NCBI GenBank assembly: GCA_900169235.1
Contig: FWCC01000309.1
Span: 92,319 to 156,318, forward strand
Reading direction: 5' to 3'
From: Zarea fungicola
Taxonomy: Eukaryota; Ascomycota; Sordariomycetes; Hypocreales; Cordycipitaceae
Length of the DNA: 64,000 nucleotides
Positions 60,436 to 64,000 of the stretch are shown one piece after another (the first letter of the stretch is position 1; each line of letters starts with the position of its first letter). The notes under the pieces are model-generated. The model had not been told where the DNA came from, did not search any database, and was given only the letters and a program-made list of their open reading frames with translations. The position numbers and the translations under genes were made by a program.

Positions 60436-62524
60436 ATGCATTCATATTTCTACCACTTGAAATTCGAGCTGTATCCGACAAGAGATCCGACCGTAAGAGC
60501 TAAAGCAGACACAAGGGGCGACATTTGGATGCCGTCTGCGCATTCGACAGTGTTTGATGACCTGCCGGCGCACCCGCAACATAGAAACGACGACGACGAC
60601 GACTATAACGACTCGACGTGGAAAGAAAAAGACGAGGAGTCTGCTACTGGATCATTTGAAACCACGGCAGTGTTGAGAGACTGGAGATTTGGCCGTGTCA
60701 GCATAGACACGATTGATCCACGGGAGGCCATGGCCACAGTAGAGGATGCAGCAGCGGCAGCGGCAGCTCCATCACTAGGCCCGAGTTTCTCGGGTCCGGG
60801 AACTGCGACAAAGGCCACATGTTTGCGCCTGAATACACATCACACCGAAGCTGGCTGGGGTGTTGTCCATTTTTACCGGGACGAGCACGAGAGCACCCTG
60901 GTGCGGCCAGCCGATGAGGCAGAGCAGCCGCATGCCGCAGAGGATGCCGCCAGAAGCGCGGTGGTGCAAGGAGAGGTGGACGAAGAGGACTGTTCAACGC
61001 TGTGTATACCTGCTGTTCCCGCGTACATGTCCCCTGGCGACCTCTGGGGCTTTATCGGCGAGCGATGGCGCGGGGACATCAGCCACTGCCGCATGGTAAT
61101 GACGTCCAAGATGAACCGCTACCTGGTACTGCTCAAGTTTCGGCACGGCCGGGTGGCGAGGGAGTGGAAGAAGACGTTTGATGGCAAGGTGTTCAATACG
61201 ATGGAGGTACGTTGCCGTGAAGCAGAGGGGTAGCTGCAGCTGGTTAAGCTCTGCTCTTTACTGACAAAAAAATGGGTTTCACCGTTTTTAGCCGCAGGTT
61301 TGTCACGTCGTGCTTGTCAAGAGCATCACATTTCAGACTCCAGCAAAGAATAAGATGAATGAACCGACCGCATCATCTTCGTCTGTCGCACCAGTCTCAA
61401 GTTCACTGAAACCATTCCCGCCGCCAACCCCGAATCTAGTGGAACTGCCGACGTGTCCCGTCTGCCTCGAGCGCATGGACGAGACGAGCGGTATCATGAC
61501 GATCCCTTGCTCGCACATCTTTCACTGCACCTGCCTACAGAACTGGAAGGGCGGCGGCTGCCCCGTCTGCCGGTTCACTAACACCACGGCGCAGGGCGGC
61601 ACGGGGAGCGACGAGGCGAATCCGTTTCACCAACCCTTTGGCGCGGACATTTCACATCTATGCAGCATATGTGACTGTGCAGACGATCTCTGGATCTGTC
61701 TGATTTGCGGCTATGTCGGCTGCGGGCGATACAAGGGCGGCCATGCGAAAGACCACTGGAAAGAGACGGCGCATAGTTTTGCGCTGGAACTGGAGACACA
61801 ATACGTATGGGACTACGCGGGCGATGTGTGGGTGCATCGGCTCATCCGCGACAAGGGCGACGGCAAAGTTGTCGAGCTCCCCGGCCGGAGCAGCGACCAC
61901 CACCGGCGCGGCCAAAACGCGCATGGCGGGGGCGAGACGGATGAGGATGTGGTGCCCCGCGCCAAGCTCGACAATATCGGCTTCGAGTACACACATCTCA
62001 TTACCAGCCAGCTCGAGTCCCAGAGGGCGTACTACGAAGAAATGCTCAGCAAGGCCGCCGCAAAGGCGTCCAAGGCGTCTGCCGCTGCCGAACAGACTGC
62101 GCGGCAGGCGTCGACAAGCCTTGCGCAGTTTGGCGGGCTGGATGAAAAGTATAACTTGCTGCGGCTAGAGACGGTGCCACAGCTGGAAAGGGACCTGGAG
62201 CGAGAGAAGGGTAAAGCGAGCAAGAGCGAGACTTTGGCCCGGAGCTTGGGAAAAGCTCTTCAGGAGGAGAAGCAAGTGAATGAGGGGTTGATGAAGAGGA
62301 TTGAGCATTTGAGTGGGGAGAGCACGGTGATGAAGAAGGAGGTGGAGGAGCTGCGGAGAGAAATGGTGGAGTTGAGTGAGATGAATCGTGATTTGAGCAT
62401 GTTTATCTCGGGACAGGAGAAGCTAAGGGAGATGGAGAAGGAGGGCAAGATTGAGGAGGGAGAGTTGGAGGGTGGAAGTGCAAGTGTGCCGGAGAAGAAG
62501 GCGAGGAGGCGGGGGAAGAGGTGA
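60436..62524 (+). CDS. etp1: BRAP2/Etp1-type RING-H2 and UBP zinc-finger protein
   Basis: A cytosolic E3-ligase-type protein, orthologous in form to human BRAP2 and yeast Etp1. Exon 1 is 60436-61206 and exon 2 is 61292-62524; an 85-nt intron (GTACGT...TTTAG) joins FNTME to PQVCHVVLVKSI, giving 667 residues. Start at MHSYFYHLKFELYP: a TTG 23 codons earlier is in frame but is not an ATG. Residues ~200-280 hold the BRAP2/RRM-like domain (YMSPGDLWGFIGERWRGDI, NRYLVLLKFRHG). The RING-H2 is at ~312-350: CPVC, then IPCSHIFHCTC and CPVCR. The UBP-type zinc finger is at ~380-445 (CSICDCADDLWICLICGYVG, CGRYKGGHAKDHW). A long coiled coil covers ~490-640, ending in a basic KKARRRGKR. Residues ~47-60 include an Asp run (NDDDDDYND). 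Confidence 0.95.
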
Positions 62525-64000
62525 CGAGTGACTTTTTTGGAATAGACGTATCGAGAGATGCATGAATTATGACGGTATTACTTTTTTTTCTCTATGGGAA
62601 ATTCATCTTGTTCTGTCGATATTGATGTACATATAAACCAGTGTGAAGTATGGGACAGCCAAACCGACAACTCACTTCTTGTTGACAACGGCTGGTTACA
62701 GTAATGACCCCCGCGATTCTTAAAATGTAGACTGCCTATTGTAACTGCCGTGCTTTATTTCGATTAGTTTCTTCAAGCCCTGTTTTTCAATACCTACAAC
62801 TTTTCTTTCTTGCTCTCTTCTTCAACAGCCGTGCTGCCCCCCGGTTGTCCGAGAGGTGTTGCGCTTGCCCGTCCGGCCGCCGAGACTAAGCGATCGGGGT
62901 GGCCGAATCCACCTCGGCGGGCCAAGCCGTTTATCACAAGCCAAAATTTTCAGTCTCAGTTTGCCACCAGGCTGAGTTCAATTTTTTCTTTTTGGTCCTC
63001 TCGGCCGGATGCAGTATTGTGGAGTTTTATATCCATTATTTAATCTCGTGCATTTTGTTATCCTAGGATCTTTTCTAGTAGCGGGGGGATTGATATTTTC
63101 ACCTGGGCCGTTGGTGTCAGTTGTGCAAAGCACTTCTCCTGCAGCGTAGCCACAGTTCAACGGGTACATGATTGACCATGGCTGACATCAATATTTGACT
63201 TTGGCTGATTGAACCCAGTGTTTGAAACGCCAAATAGTCTAATTTACCTTGGTGCCGCGGAATCATGAGTTAAAGCCATCATCTTCACTACACTGGGCCA
63301 GCCGAGGCCAACGACACACCAAGGCGAGGCAGAGACATGGCGTTCGTAATGGAGGGCTAAATTACTGCATATGCATGCAAGGTGCAAGGCGTTCAGGTTC
63401 AATCCTGCAGTGCCTAATCCGATCCTAGAATAGGTCTTTCAAATGTGGGCGGCCTCTTGCGCTATTAGGTGCGAAGACCGAGCCGATATGGTGTGGTGTG
63501 ATGTCGTGTGGTGTGGTGTATGTAGTAGTGAGATGGGATGGGAATGCATCAGGGATAAAGAACGGGGAATTACCGGAGTGTGGTGGACAAGGAAAAAAGA
63601 GGTTTGACGCCGGAGAAGTTGGAGAATAGACGCCCGTCAGATTGTCTGTCACATGCTAATTGTGCTGCCAAATGCCTGTTTCTAATTACCCAGTTATAGG
63701 ACGGCATGCAAGACTGCATAGAGTCGCGCAATTCTGTTATCTGAGCCTCCACAGCGGGTATACAGCGGGTTTCCGGCCCGGTGAAGATGTTGAGCGAGGC
63801 TTTAGCAGGCAAGCAGGCATATTTCTGCGCGCTGCTGCAGCCATGCATCTGGCACTTCACTGTGATTGACCAGTGGCTGAATGGATGGATGGTTCAGAGC
63901 TCTAGCGAAGCCTCAAAACCCACAGCGCTGTGGGCTGGCCTGGAGCTCCCAGGACGGAATCCGCTAGCCCGCCAACCGCCCATGTGGGTGACAAAAAAAC
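62525..64000. other. Intergenic to window end
   Basis: 1.5 kb downstream of the BRAP2-like gene. No gene is supported. A GTGGT/GTGAT simple repeat lies near 63488-63525. Any gene would begin or continue beyond the window. Confidence 0.6.

Noticed and set aside
63388..63415. CAGGTTCAATCCTG resembling a tRNA T-arm
   Set aside because: The loop would have six bases rather than seven and there is no cloverleaf around it.

Overview
The window looks like chromosomal DNA of a filamentous ascomycete (Pezizomycotina, probably Sordariomycetes and perhaps Hypocreales; the order-level guess is inference). The signs are short spliceosomal introns (mostly 53-170 nt) with GTAYGT/GTAAGT donors and CTAAC/CTGAC-type branch points, pyrimidine-rich leaders before start codons, and a set of conserved fungal proteins. 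No prokaryotic features, CRISPR array, rRNA or convincing tRNA was seen. I joined exons by hand from frame, splice sites and protein continuity; all recognised genes give continuous frames.

Layout. 1-6.1 kb: UTP14 (cut by the window edge) is divergent from COX15, followed by a C2H2-like zinc-finger/coiled-coil protein. 6.1-12.4 kb: a long gene-poor stretch. 12.4-14.9 kb: a six-exon HP1 heterochromatin protein and a 56-residue single-membrane-span protein. 15.7-22.4 kb: an accessory block with a decayed nuclease-like gene, another frame-broken fragment, an FAD-dependent monooxygenase, an Upc2-like Zn2Cys6 regulator and an ELO-elongase-like membrane protein. 23.2-25.0 kb: the protein farnesyltransferase beta subunit (RAM1). 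25-31.3 kb: gene-poor, with at most one tentative mini-gene. 31.3-31.9 kb: a small dsRNA-binding-domain-like protein. 35.2-36.5 kb: an unknown protein whose frame is broken by one in-frame TAG. 36.6-37.5 kb: a phosphoglycerate-mutase-like phosphatase. 38.8-45.4 kb: VPS27 (ESCRT-0) divergent from a DOA4/USP8-type deubiquitinase. 47.1-48.9 kb: a secreted histidine acid phosphatase. 48.9-54.1 kb: gene-poor. 54.1-56.8 kb: a large zinc-cluster regulator. 58.8-59.8 kb: a four-unit polyubiquitin gene. 60.4-62.5 kb: a BRAP2/Etp1-type RING plus UBP-zinc-finger protein. The last 1.5 kb shows no gene.

Functional themes. VPS27 and the DOA4-like enzyme act in the same ubiquitin-dependent multivesicular-body pathway and share one 1.15-kb intergenic region; polyubiquitin and a ubiquitin-ligase-type protein lie 15-20 kb further on. 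The monooxygenase, regulator and ELO-like protein have the make-up of a small metabolic cluster, next to RIP-like gene debris. The most interesting items are this mini-cluster, the palindromic inverted CCAAT boxes between it and RAM1, the decayed nuclease-like gene whose stops are all TAA/TAG, and the single nonsense codon in the 35-kb gene.
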